The translations under genes were made by a program, and so were the position numbers. The notes below the pieces were generated by a model. It did no database searches, was not told where the DNA came from, and worked only from the letters and a program-made list of their open reading frames with translations. Of a stretch of DNA of 64,000 bases, positions 24,692 to 33,036 are shown piece by piece (positions within the stretch are counted from its first letter, which is position 1; every line of letters starts with the position of its first letter). Location: positions 47,435 to 111,434 of the forward strand of contig URTA01000001.1 in NCBI GenBank assembly GCA_900550645.1, written 5' to 3'. The DNA comes from an uncultured Porphyromonadaceae bacterium (GTDB lineage Bacteria > Bacteroidota > Bacteroidia > Bacteroidales > Muribaculaceae).

Positions 24692-26382
24692 AGAGTCCGA
24701 AATTCGACAGATTGCGCGTAATCGACGAGCTGCTGCGCAAGAATGACAGGATACATAAAATGGTCATCCGGGAGCGTATGGACCGTAAAGGTCTCAAAGT
24801 CTCAGAGCGCACTGTGTTCGAAGATCTAAGTGATTTGAAGGACTACGGAGCTCCGGTACGCAGCGACAAAAATGGGTATTACTGGTATAGCGAGGATTTT
24901 GAGCTGGAGTGTGGTCTGCTCGACAGCAAAGATTTGGAGACGCTGAAGACAGGACTCGAAACTTTCAAGCATGTGGCTAATTCCCTCAACCTCGACGGCA
25001 TAGCTCCGCTTCTCTCTCATTTAGGCAACTACGCCACAGACACGGACAGTGCGGCGGGTAAAGTGATTGAGTTTGAGAACATGTCGAGCCTGGAAAATCT
25101 CCGGCTGCCGCTGCTTTACCGCGCCATCGTAGACCGCCGCGCCTTAGAACTGACCGTACCCTCTCAGAGATACAATGGCAATGGCGAAATGCTGAAGCTC
25201 GCGCCGTACTACCTAAAGGAATACCGCAGCGTATGGTATCTCATAGGGCGGGTGCTGCCTGGCAAGCGTGACTGGCCGTCGTTCCTGCAGCGAGGACGCG
25301 AAGGCGAAATTCTCGCTATGTCCTTAGACCAGATTATAGAAGTGAAGGTCTCTGATGAGACATTTGACCCTGATGATTTTGATGCACAGAAGTACTTCAG
25401 GGACATCGTGGGAGTTAATAAGCCGCATTCACATTGTGAAATCATACGTCCTTTCAATATCTGTGTGCAGGTCTCGGCCGAGGGCTGGGAGTGGCTTTCG
25501 GCACATCCGCTGCATCATTCGCAAAAGCGTGTCTCCGAAAGGCCATGCATAATCCAATACTCGCTGATACCCAACGACGAGTTCTATCAGGAATTGCTTG
25601 CCCTGGGCGATGAAGTCGAGTCTGTAACGCCCGACAGATGCCGTAAAAAATTAGCGGCGAAAGCAGAATCGATGCTCGACAATCTGCAGTGGGAGCGGGA
25701 GAAGCGGCGTGGTCACCGCTTCAGAGGTATGCCGATTGGATGTGAGGATATGGTGTATGAAGTCGTGCAGTTTGTGATTGACGATGCAGACGCAGCAGTC
25801 GATTCTTCATGTTTCCGTATAATCCCGAAGCGGCTTGGGTTTTCCTCAAACCTCGACCATGCCGAGGTCCTGATCGCTCGTGCCGCATGGAGAGGCTCGC
25901 GTTCCCCCTATTGTTTCCATATCAAGAAGTATGACCTGGATGTCTCGTCAGAACCGGTCATGGAGGATTACGGAGTCTGGTGGCGGCTGTATGACGCTAA
26001 CGGCGTGCTTATAGACCACACCTACTGCTCCGGACTGCTGCGTGATCGTGATGCAGTAAGCGGCGTGTTCAAGGGTCGTCCAGAGAAATCGCTGCGCTTT
26101 GATGCGGGCGACATCGTGGAGGTGCGCGACGGCGTTAAGGTGCGCCTGGCAGTTGTAACTGCTTTGCCGCAGACACGGGAGCAGCATCGTGAGCAGCGGC
26201 AGAACAACGGTCGCCCTGCCTCTGTAATGGATGCCTCGGACGATGTTGTGTCCGTGATGTACGACCCAGAACACCACGGCCGTGTCCACACCCTCAATGT
26301 CATGCGCCCGCATGCGCCTCTGGCAGACGAGGTGCGCCAGCGTCTTGAAGGATATTACAAGGCGTTCTTGAACAGCAAGTAG
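24682..26382 (+). CDS. WYL-domain transcriptional regulator with a long extra C-terminus
   Basis: 566 residues. The N-terminal winged helix-turn-helix (about 1-60) includes MVIRERMDRKGLKVSERTVFEDLSDL. The WYL domain (about 140-250) has YYLKEYRSVWYLIGRV and the WCX-like tail EGWEWLSAHPLHHSQK. Ordinary WYL regulators end near residue 330; this one has about 220 further residues. That region includes DDADAAVDSSCFRIIPK and VMYDPEHHGRVHTLNVMRPHAPL, with no domain I can name. WYL proteins (BrxR, CapW) often control phage-defence operons. It sits between the RT and LemA operons and has its own promoter. It is the best candidate for binding the shared operators. Confidence 0.85.
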   Translation: MFVKSPKFDRLRVIDELLRKNDRIHKMVIRERMDRKGLKVSERTVFEDLSDLKDYGAPVRSDKNGYYWYSEDFELECGLLDSKDLETLKTGLETFKHVANSLNLDGIAPLLSHLGNYATDTDSAAGKVIEFENMSSLENLRLPLLYRAIVDRRALELTVPSQRYNGNGEMLKLAPYYLKEYRSVWYLIGRVLPGKRDWPSFLQRGREGEILAMSLDQIIEVKVSDETFDPDDFDAQKYFRDIVGVNKPHSHCEIIRPFNICVQVSAEGWEWLSAHPLHHSQKRVSERPCIIQYSLIPNDEFYQELLALGDEVESVTPDRCRKKLAAKAESMLDNLQWEREKRRGHRFRGMPIGCEDMVYEVVQFVIDDADAAVDSSCFRIIPKRLGFSSNLDHAEVLIARAAWRGSRSPYCFHIKKYDLDVSSEPVMEDYGVWWRLYDANGVLIDHTYCSGLLRDRDAVSGVFKGRPEKSLRFDAGDIVEVRDGVKVRLAVVTALPQTREQHREQRQNNGRPASVMDASDDVVSVMYDPEHHGRVHTLNVMRPHAPLADEVRQRLEGYYKAFLNSK

Positions 26383-26416
26383 TAATATTTGCAGCTTGGA
26401 AATGAAGATATTTGTC

Positions 26417-26454
26417 TGGTGGAAGGTTTTCTGCCAGACTAAGCCGTAACTTTG
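26417..26454 (+). promoter_or_regulatory. Shared defence-island promoter and operator, copy C (LemA-like unit)
   Basis: The 20-bp element at 26417-26436 (TGGTGGAAGGTTTTCTGCCA) has the symmetric form TGG-N2-GAA-N4-TTC-N2-CCA. TAACTTTG follows at 26447-26454, 10 bp after it. Bases 3-20 are identical to copy A. Confidence 0.82.
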
Positions 26455-26484
26455 CACTTGTAACAACCAAAAATAACTAACCAC

Positions 26485-27012
26485 ATGAATCCTACACTAT
26501 TGACTATCGTGGCTGTGGCTGTTGTCGTCATCCTGCTGATGATACTCTACTTCAGCTACAACAACAAGGAAATCGCCCTGCGCAAAGAGGCAGAGGCACA
26601 GCGCGGCAAGATAACTGCCGTGCGAGACAAGATGTTCAAAATCATACAGGAGAAGGCGGGCGTGGCCACAGAGTACCGCAACGCTTTCGAGAAGGTCTAC
26701 CCGCAGATCATCGCCGGCCGCTATTCCGGCGACAAGGGCGGGCTGATGAAGTGGATACAGGAGCAGAACCCCAATTTCGACACGTCGCTGTACGGCGACC
26801 TGATGCAGGCTGTCGAGGTGCAGCGCAACTCGTTTCTCAATGCGCAGACCCGTATGCTCGACATCATCAACATGCGTGCGGCACTGATAGAGCAGTATCC
26901 CTCGCGCTGGTTTATCAAGAACAAGTCAACGATAGAGTATACGGTCATAGCCTCGACGGACACCAACAACGTAATCGCCACGGGCGTGGACGACTGGACC
27001 TTGACATTCTGA
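26485..27012 (+). CDS. LemA-like membrane-anchored coiled protein
   Basis: 175 residues. One N-terminal transmembrane segment (about 5-24, IVAVAVVVILLMILYF) is followed by a long helical region, EIALRKEAEAQRGKITAVRD, with later AVEVQRNSFLNAQTRMLDIIN. The layout (N-terminal anchor, helical bundle with Asn-Arg and 'R...Y' pairs) is that of LemA proteins. LemA family members are membrane-tethered and of unclear function. It leads a three-gene unit controlled by the copy C promoter. It ends 4 bp before the next start. Confidence 0.75.
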   Translation: MNPTLLTIVAVAVVVILLMILYFSYNNKEIALRKEAEAQRGKITAVRDKMFKIIQEKAGVATEYRNAFEKVYPQIIAGRYSGDKGGLMKWIQEQNPNFDTSLYGDLMQAVEVQRNSFLNAQTRMLDIINMRAALIEQYPSRWFIKNKSTIEYTVIASTDTNNVIATGVDDWTLTF

Positions 27013-27016
27013 ACCG

Positions 27017-28132
27017 ATGGCAGCACCTCTGTACATTATCCCGCTGATAACGTGCGCAGTCCTCTATTTCGGTTTCCAGCCGCAGATAGGGCTGCTTGCC
27101 TACGCCTGTATCTTGCTGGGCGGCTGCGCGTTGATAGGCTTGATGCACTGGCTGATGGCTCTCTCTCGCCGCAGCTGCAACGAGTTTCTGGGCACGTTTG
27201 TCACCCAAATCTCCTACGAAGATCCGTGGACCGAGCGCGTAGAGCGCACAGAGACCAAGACCGACAGCAACGGCAAGACCTACACGGTCAAGAAGGTGGA
27301 ATATGTTCACCACTCTGAGTCAATCTCATTCTACACACAGCTGGGCAGCATCCACTTCTGCTATTCCGGCTTTTTCGCCAGTGTGCGTGACTTTTGGGGT
27401 GCGCCGAGGCACAACGACGTGTGGCACGGCAGCAATATCGTGGGCGGCGCACGTTACGGGCATCATTACGTCTTTCATGAGGCATGCTGCGGCTACGGCG
27501 GACTGCGCAGCAAGTGTGTTCCCGTGACCGAGGAACATTCATACGAAAACCGTATACGCAACTCCAACTCTATATTCCGCTTTGAGAAAGTCACCAAGCA
27601 GGAGGCCGAGCAGGAGGGACTGTATGAGTACCCCGAGATGGATGACGACTATGACGTGCCGGCAGTATTGTCGGCAGCATATCCCGTTTCTTATGAGACC
27701 GACATGGAATACCGGCTGTTCAACGCTCTCGACGCGCCGGAGCGTCAGATGCGCCTCTTTGTCCTCATCTATGACGAGACTACCGACGTATCGACTGCCG
27801 AGCGGCAGCGTGCTTACTGGAAAGGGGGCAACAAGAACGAGCTGGTGGTGTGCATCGGCGTCAGGAAGGACCGTACTGTCAAGTGGGCGCATGCATTCTC
27901 CTGGGCCGACGAGCAGACACTTGAGGTCAAGGCGGCGCAGTACCTGTTGCGCCAGCCGACGCTCGACCTCAATGATTTCCTGGAGTGGTTCAAATCTGAA
28001 TATCAGGTATGGGTGCGCAAGGAGTTCAAGGACTTCAAATATGTGAGCGTACCGCTTACGAGCGGCCAGCTGATAGCCATACTCATCACCTCTCTGATTG
28101 AGAACGGCCTTGTGCTGGCGTTTGTCAGGTGA
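27017..28132 (+). CDS. Membrane protein of unknown function paired with LemA-like gene
   Basis: 371 residues. Two transmembrane helices lie at about residues 6-24 and 27-48. A large soluble domain follows (about 60-340), with ISFYTQLGSIHFCYSGFF and HHYVFHEACCGYGG. A hydrophobic C-terminal segment (LIAILITSLIENGLVLAFV) may be a third helix. The soluble domain contains AERQRAYWKGGNKNELVVCIG and AHAFSWADEQTLEV, reminiscent of TPM-like domains that often accompany LemA, but I am not certain. Immediately downstream of the LemA-like gene. Confidence 0.65.
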   Translation: MAAPLYIIPLITCAVLYFGFQPQIGLLAYACILLGGCALIGLMHWLMALSRRSCNEFLGTFVTQISYEDPWTERVERTETKTDSNGKTYTVKKVEYVHHSESISFYTQLGSIHFCYSGFFASVRDFWGAPRHNDVWHGSNIVGGARYGHHYVFHEACCGYGGLRSKCVPVTEEHSYENRIRNSNSIFRFEKVTKQEAEQEGLYEYPEMDDDYDVPAVLSAAYPVSYETDMEYRLFNALDAPERQMRLFVLIYDETTDVSTAERQRAYWKGGNKNELVVCIGVRKDRTVKWAHAFSWADEQTLEVKAAQYLLRQPTLDLNDFLEWFKSEYQVWVRKEFKDFKYVSVPLTSGQLIAILITSLIENGLVLAFVR

Positions 28133-28179
28133 CACTTGCATGGCCAGTAATTATTATTGACAACTAAATAACGAATAAA

Positions 28180-28620
28180 ATGGACAAACTGACAGAAAAA
28201 GTGAGAAAGGCTATCCGCTCAAACGGGTGGAAAATACTCGATGACCACAGCGATGAGGAGCAGCTGACGTTTGAAGCTGATGATGAATGGTTCATCTACA
28301 TAATCAAGGACAATGGCAAGGAGATAGACTCTATATGTTTGCTTTACAGACCGTTGGAGTTCGGTGAGTGCTTCATCCCGGATATGTACATTTTTGCTGG
28401 TATGGTGAACAACCGTCATACCAGTGCACGAGTAAGTGTACACAGCAAACGTTTTGAACCAGATGCAGAGAGCAACCTGTTCGGCTTTGAGTTTCATGCC
28501 CCAAAGGCCGGCTGCGGCGACCTGAAGGAGATTCTGAAAGCAGGCGTCGGGCAGCTTATGGCAATTGCCGAGGATTTCGACCGGACGTGGGATGCCATGC
28601 ATCAGCAGGACGAGGAGTAA
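28180..28620 (+). CDS. Small cytosolic protein, YbjN-like pattern
   Basis: 146 residues, acidic, no membrane segment. Alternating strands and helices (KILDDHSDEEQLTFEADDEWF, SICLLYRPLEFGECF, YIFAGMVNNRHTSARVSV) resemble the YbjN/type III chaperone-like fold; this is a pattern impression, not a firm match. It lies 47 bp after the LemA-unit membrane protein and is the last gene of the defence island before panB. Confidence 0.6.
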   Translation: MDKLTEKVRKAIRSNGWKILDDHSDEEQLTFEADDEWFIYIIKDNGKEIDSICLLYRPLEFGECFIPDMYIFAGMVNNRHTSARVSVHSKRFEPDAESNLFGFEFHAPKAGCGDLKEILKAGVGQLMAIAEDFDRTWDAMHQQDEE

Positions 28621-28691
28621 CAGGAATGTGTCAATCTGCACTTCGGGGTGTGGCAGCGCGCAGGCGGTTTTGCAGTGTCAGCATTATTTGC

Positions 28692-28699
28692 TAACTTTG
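28692..28699 (+). promoter_or_regulatory. panB promoter -7 box (TAACTTTG)
   Basis: TAACTTTG with an upstream TTTTG near 28668-28672, spaced about 19 bp. It starts 32 bp before the panB ATG. Confidence 0.7.
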
Positions 28700-28723
28700 C
28701 CGCCCAACCAACATTGCTGAGAA

Positions 28724-29545
28724 ATGTCTACCAATACAGTTGACAACAAACGGAAAGTGACCACGCGCCGTCTCGTGGAGATGAAGCAGCGCGGCGAGAA
28801 GATTTCGATGCTTACGGCTTACGACTACTGGAGCGCGAAAATTATCGATGCTGCGGGCGTGGACTGCATACTTGTGGGCGATTCTGCCTCTAACGTCATG
28901 GCGGGCAACGTGACGACGCTGCCTATCACGCTCGACCAGATGATATACCACGGCAAGTCGGTAATCCGTGGCGTGGAGCGTGCCCTTGTGGTCGTGGATA
29001 TGCCTTTCGGCTCGTACCAGGGCAATTCAAAGGAGGCTCTCGCGTCTGCCATACGCATCATGAAGGAGGCTCATGCCGAGGCTGTCAAGATGGAAGGGGG
29101 CTCGGAGATACGCGAGTCCATTGAGCGCATCCTATGTGCCGGCATCCCTGTGATGGGGCATCTCGGCCTTACGCCGCAGAGCATCAACAAGTTCGGCACT
29201 TACAGCGTGCGTGCCCGCGAGGAGCAAGAGGCTGAGAAGCTGCTTGAAGATGCCCGTATGCTTGATGAGATAGGGTGTTTCGCCATTGTGCTGGAGAAGA
29301 TACCTGCCGAGCTTGCGACTCGAGTCGCTGCCGAGGTGTCTATCCCGGTTATCGGCATCGGCGCGGGCGGCGGCGTAGACGGCCAGGTACTTGTCACCCA
29401 CGATATGCTGGGACTGACGCAGGGTTTCTCGCCGAGGTTCTTGCGCCGTTATGCCAACCTCGGTGAGGTTATCCACGATGCGGTGTCGCACTATGTCGAG
29501 GATGTGAAGCGTTGCGACTTTCCCAACGAGAACGAACAGTATTGA
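28724..29545 (+). CDS. panB: 3-methyl-2-oxobutanoate hydroxymethyltransferase
   Basis: 273 residues, normal length. The TIM-barrel signatures are present: MLTAYDYWSAKI, ILVGDSASNVMAGNVTTLP with the metal-binding Asp, VKMEGGSEI, MGHLGLTPQSIN and IGIGAGGGVDGQVLV. The enzyme uses methylene-tetrahydrofolate to make ketopantoate, the first committed step of pantothenate and CoA synthesis. No panC is adjacent. A bidirectional terminator follows at 29578. Confidence 0.97.
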   Translation: MSTNTVDNKRKVTTRRLVEMKQRGEKISMLTAYDYWSAKIIDAAGVDCILVGDSASNVMAGNVTTLPITLDQMIYHGKSVIRGVERALVVVDMPFGSYQGNSKEALASAIRIMKEAHAEAVKMEGGSEIRESIERILCAGIPVMGHLGLTPQSINKFGTYSVRAREEQEAEKLLEDARMLDEIGCFAIVLEKIPAELATRVAAEVSIPVIGIGAGGGVDGQVLVTHDMLGLTQGFSPRFLRRYANLGEVIHDAVSHYVEDVKRCDFPNENEQY

Positions 29546-29577
29546 CTGATCACCACAAAGTACCTAATAAAATGAAG

Positions 29578-29610
29578 GAGAGGGAGTATCGCCGAGCGAT
29601 ACTCCCTCTC
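29578..29610. terminator. Bidirectional terminator between panB and the OmpA gene
   Basis: A perfect 15-bp stem, GAGAGGGAGTATCGC and GCGATACTCCCTCTC, with a 3-nt loop. It sits between two convergent genes and can serve both. Confidence 0.8.
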
Positions 29611-29635
29611 GCTGTTCGGGGAATGTCCGTTATGA

Positions 29636-30337
29636 TTAGTTGAGTGTGCCGTTTTCGGCCTTCTCAATCATGTCTTTGTTGGCAGAGATGTATATTTCCA
29701 CGCGGCGGTTCTGTGCGCGGCCCTCTGCGGTCTCGTTGCTTGCAACGTAGTCAGACATTGCGATGCCCTGTGAAGTTACGCGTGATGAAGCCACGCCCTG
29801 GTTCACGAGGTATGTGAGGACGCTCTTGGCGCGTTCAGTAGAGATGCGCTCGTTGACGGCCATCTTGCCGGTATTGTCGGTGAAGCCGTATACGTATACG
29901 TCGGTGTCGGGGTTTGATTTCAGGGAGTTGGCAAACTTGGTCAGCTCATTTTTGGCAGATGCGCTGATGGTTGTGCCGTTTGTGGGGAAGAGGATGCCGC
30001 CTTCGAAAGTCACTTTGATAGCTTTCAGGCCGTTAGCGTCGGTAGTCTCCTCGACGTTAGCGTTAGCGAGCTGCTCCTCGAGTTCCTTTTTCTGCTTGTC
30101 CATCTTGTTGCCGATGAGTGCGCCTGCGCCAGCACCTACTGCTGCGCCTACGCCAGCGCCGATAGCAGCGCCCTTGCCGCCGCCGATGAGTGCGCCTATG
30201 CCGGCACCGAGGCCTGCGCCGCCGCCGCCGCCGATGAGTGCGCCCTTGCCGGTGTTGGACATGTTACAAGCGGTTGTGCCTACGAGCATTGAACCTGCAA
30301 CCAGGGCCATTGTCAGTGTTTTGAAAATCTTTTTCAT
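29636..30337 (-). CDS. OmpA-family lipoprotein with glycine zipper
   Basis: 233 residues. A lipoprotein signal with lipobox Cys at residue 24 (VGTTAC) is followed by a glycine-zipper region (GALIGGGGGAGLGAGIGALI, about 30-75). A short linker leads to the C-terminal OmpA domain (about 115-225), with the peptidoglycan-binding pattern YGFTDNTGKMAVNERIS and RAQNRRVEIYI. It is attached to the outer membrane and binds the cell wall. The family is common in Bacteroidota and is used for envelope anchoring. Confidence 0.9.
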   Translation of the reverse strand: MKKIFKTLTMALVAGSMLVGTTACNMSNTGKGALIGGGGGAGLGAGIGALIGGGKGAAIGAGVGAAVGAGAGALIGNKMDKQKKELEEQLANANVEETTDANGLKAIKVTFEGGILFPTNGTTISASAKNELTKFANSLKSNPDTDVYVYGFTDNTGKMAVNERISTERAKSVLTYLVNQGVASSRVTSQGIAMSDYVASNETAEGRAQNRRVEIYISANKDMIEKAENGTLN

Positions 30338-30516
30338 GACAAGTGTATTTATTAGATGATGTTGTTTGTATCAACCTGACAATCAGCGGAATATTGCATG
30401 CTGTAGCTGTCTGCACGCGCCAATCCGTTGATTTTCAGCCGCAAATTTAGCAAAAATCCGCGTAACAGGCAAATCACCACTTGCCGGGGCTTCACGTTTC
30501 AGGGCGTGCGGAGTTG

Positions 30517-31854
30517 TCACATATCGTTGAGGGTGAGGCATACGGTCTCGAGAGTGCGTCCGCTGAACAGCTTGTCGCGCAGGTGCGAGGCTTTGGCTTC
30601 CAGCAATTCCGGTTTGAAGTTGCGGCGTTGGCGTTTCACCTCTGCCACGAGTACCGGTTCGCTGTCGTTTACGGGTATGGCGACTATATCGACTTCTGAC
30701 TGGTCGATGTCCTTGCCGCGTCTTGAGTCCCACCAAGAGCCTACAGTGCGGTATCTGCCGCTTTCGCGCATCTTGTCACGAAACCATTGCTCGAGGGCAA
30801 GGCCTGAATAGGTAGGGTAGTCGGCAGTTATGTAATCGCGCAGCCGGTCGTTTAGCCCCATTTGCAGCAGGTCCTGGCGGCGAGCCATGTATCGGAACCA
30901 GAAGCGGAGGAAATTGTCAGTGATTTCATACCGCACATTTTGGCTGCGCTCCTTGGACATGACGGGTCGTTTCTTGGATATGAGCTGATAGTCGTCTTCG
31001 AGGCGTGCCAGCATACCACCGATGCTCGCGTCGCCAACTGCCTGTGATATTTCGGCTGCGGTGTTCCGTCCGCCGGCAATGGCTGACAGTATGGAGAAGT
31101 AGTTGCCGTATTTTTTCCCGAACTCCTGGACGAGCAGGATTGTCCCCTCGTCGATGAATATAGAATTTTCCTCTGAGACACGCCGTATCATGTCGCTGGC
31201 GGTATATGCACCCCGGTCCATGAGCAATTCCACGTATTTGGGCACTCCACCGGTGATGCAGTACAGCGCGAGCAGGTCATCGGCGGTATGCTTCGGGCTG
31301 AAATCGCTTATAATTTGGCGCATGACGGCTGTAGAGAACGGCTTCAGCCGCATTATGGTGTCGCACCTGCCGTACAGCGGCTCTTTGTAGTCCATGAAAA
31401 TGCGGTGCATAAGAGTATTCACCGACCCTGACACCAACAGGTTGACGTGTGTGGTGTCTTTGTACCTGTCCCATACGTCCTGCATGCCGCTGAACACTGC
31501 CGGGTTTATGTTGAAGAACTCCTGAAATTCGTCAATCACCAGGTTGAAGCTCCGGGTCATGCCGAGAGCCATGACTTGCTCGAACAGCTGTACAAATGAA
31601 CTGATGCCGTCGGCAATGAATACGCCGAGCGATGTGCGGAGGGCATCCGTATACAGGCTGCACAGCGTCTTCTCATTGTTGCGGCTTACGAACAGGTATG
31701 CGGTAGGGGTGTCCTCGCAGCTTTTGAGTATCAGCTTGGTCTTGCCAATGCGGCGGCGACCGGTGATGACTGTCATCTGCGAATGATGCGTGAAAGAACG
31801 CTGGCGTATCTCGTCGAGCTGCGCCAATTCCTTTTCCCTGTTGTAAAACTTCAT
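30517..31854 (-). CDS. Archaeal-ATPase/DUF234-type ATP-binding protein
   Basis: 445 residues from ATG 31852-31854 (MKFYNREKELAQL), the usual start of the family; the frame is open farther upstream. Walker A is TGRRRIGKTKL, and LVIDEFQEF is Walker B-like. A mid-region LKPFSTAVMRQII and the C-terminal DUF234 half (NVRYEITDNFLRFWFRY, VDIVAIPVND, LVAEVKRQRR) follow. The last part resembles a PD-(D/E)XK-like fold. Members are common in Bacteroidota and archaea and have no settled function. It stands alone. Confidence 0.85.
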   Translation of the reverse strand: MKFYNREKELAQLDEIRQRSFTHHSQMTVITGRRRIGKTKLILKSCEDTPTAYLFVSRNNEKTLCSLYTDALRTSLGVFIADGISSFVQLFEQVMALGMTRSFNLVIDEFQEFFNINPAVFSGMQDVWDRYKDTTHVNLLVSGSVNTLMHRIFMDYKEPLYGRCDTIMRLKPFSTAVMRQIISDFSPKHTADDLLALYCITGGVPKYVELLMDRGAYTASDMIRRVSEENSIFIDEGTILLVQEFGKKYGNYFSILSAIAGGRNTAAEISQAVGDASIGGMLARLEDDYQLISKKRPVMSKERSQNVRYEITDNFLRFWFRYMARRQDLLQMGLNDRLRDYITADYPTYSGLALEQWFRDKMRESGRYRTVGSWWDSRRGKDIDQSEVDIVAIPVNDSEPVLVAEVKRQRRNFKPELLEAKASHLRDKLFSGRTLETVCLTLNDM

Positions 31855-32114
31855 TTGTCTGTATCGCTGTTTGTTGTCAATACGTAGTTTTGCCTGTAAA
31901 GTTAGGACAAAACTGCGGAATGGCAAAATTTCGCGGCGGTTATTTTCGCGGCGGCGAAATTCCGGCGGGGTCGCTGTTCTGTGCGGCGTGCAATGACGGG
32001 GTTAACGAGTGTGGCCGTCGATATGTTGTACAACATAAATCTTCTCTCTTGCGGAATTGTTGGCATATTATACGGACACGGCTGCGGCGATTTCCGATAA
32101 TGTGGAATTTTTGG
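31855..32114. other. Non-coding gap with an 8-bp inverted repeat
   Basis: No gene is seen. At 31927-31961 AATTTCGC and GCGAAATT flank a GC-rich centre. The rest is unremarkable; the pldA promoter lies at its right end. Confidence 0.45.
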
Positions 32115-32122
32115 TAATTTTG
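32115..32122 (+). promoter_or_regulatory. pldA promoter -7 box (TAATTTTG)
   Basis: TAATTTTG matches TAnnTTTG and lies about 70 bp upstream of the pldA start. Confidence 0.55.
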
Positions 32123-32190
32123 CAGTGTGGAATGGAAGGCGGAGCCGTATCGTGCGTCCGTAAGTCACTCAACATTAACCCAGCAACGCG

Positions 32191-33027
32191 ATGCGTAGAG
32201 TCTTTTCATCTGTCATTGTCCTGTTGTGCGCCATGATTGCGGCACAGGCGCAGCTTGTTTCTGCCGAAAACGAGAGCCAGTTTGCTGATTCGCTAAGACG
32301 CGAGTTTGACAACGGCCCGTATTTCGGACTGTACAAGGACAACTATTTCACTGTCGGCACGACGGTCGGGAGCAAGCCGACGCGCACCAACTCGGACGTG
32401 AAGTTTCAGATTTCGATAGCGCAGCGGCTCACCAAGTCGGTGCTGCCGTGGCATACATACCTGTTTCTGATGTATTCGCAGAAGACGATGTGGAACGTGT
32501 TTGAGGAGTCGCTGCCGATGCGTGACCTCAATTTCAACCCGGGCATCGGGTGGTCGAAGCCTTTCTTCAACAAGGACCGGTATGTGGGCAAGCTCACGCT
32601 GATGATAGAGCATGAGAGCAACGGCCGCGACGGCGAGGAGTCGCGCAGCTGGAACAAGATTTCCCTCTCGGGCTCGGTGATGATTGACAACTGCATCATG
32701 GTGCACGGCAAGTTCTGGATACCGATAATCGACGGCATGAACAACAAGGACATACTGAAGTATTCAGGCATCTACCAGCACGGCGTGGAGATAGCGACGC
32801 CTGACCGCAAGTTCATCTGGGACTTGACGCTGGTGAAGCGTGCCGGGTGGAACCTCAATTACAATACCATATTGGAGTTCAGCTGGCGGATACACAAGAA
32901 GTCAAACCAGTACCTGTTTGCGCAATATTACAATGGATATGGGGAAAATCTGCTGGATTACAAGCAGTTTCATTCGCGGCTGCGTGTCGGCATCGTCATC
33001 AAGCCGCGCTTTTTCTCCGAATTCTGA
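32191..33027 (+). CDS. pldA: Outer membrane phospholipase A
   Basis: 278 residues. Signal peptide MRRVFSSVIVLLCAMIAAQA. The beta-barrel enzyme motif IEHESNGRDGEESRSWN places the catalytic His at about residue 138 and Ser at about 140. FNPGIGWSKPFF and SWRIHKKSNQYLFAQYYNGYGENLLDY fit the later strands. The enzyme hydrolyses phospholipids in the outer leaflet of the outer membrane. The glycosyltransferase gene follows after 9 bp and is probably cotranscribed. Confidence 0.9.
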   Translation: MRRVFSSVIVLLCAMIAAQAQLVSAENESQFADSLRREFDNGPYFGLYKDNYFTVGTTVGSKPTRTNSDVKFQISIAQRLTKSVLPWHTYLFLMYSQKTMWNVFEESLPMRDLNFNPGIGWSKPFFNKDRYVGKLTLMIEHESNGRDGEESRSWNKISLSGSVMIDNCIMVHGKFWIPIIDGMNNKDILKYSGIYQHGVEIATPDRKFIWDLTLVKRAGWNLNYNTILEFSWRIHKKSNQYLFAQYYNGYGENLLDYKQFHSRLRVGIVIKPRFFSEF

Positions 33028-33036
33028 CCCAAGGAT

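Noticed and set aside
30110..30250. Tandem repeat in the OmpA gene
   Set aside because: It is the glycine-zipper coding region; the repetition follows from Gly/Ala codons.
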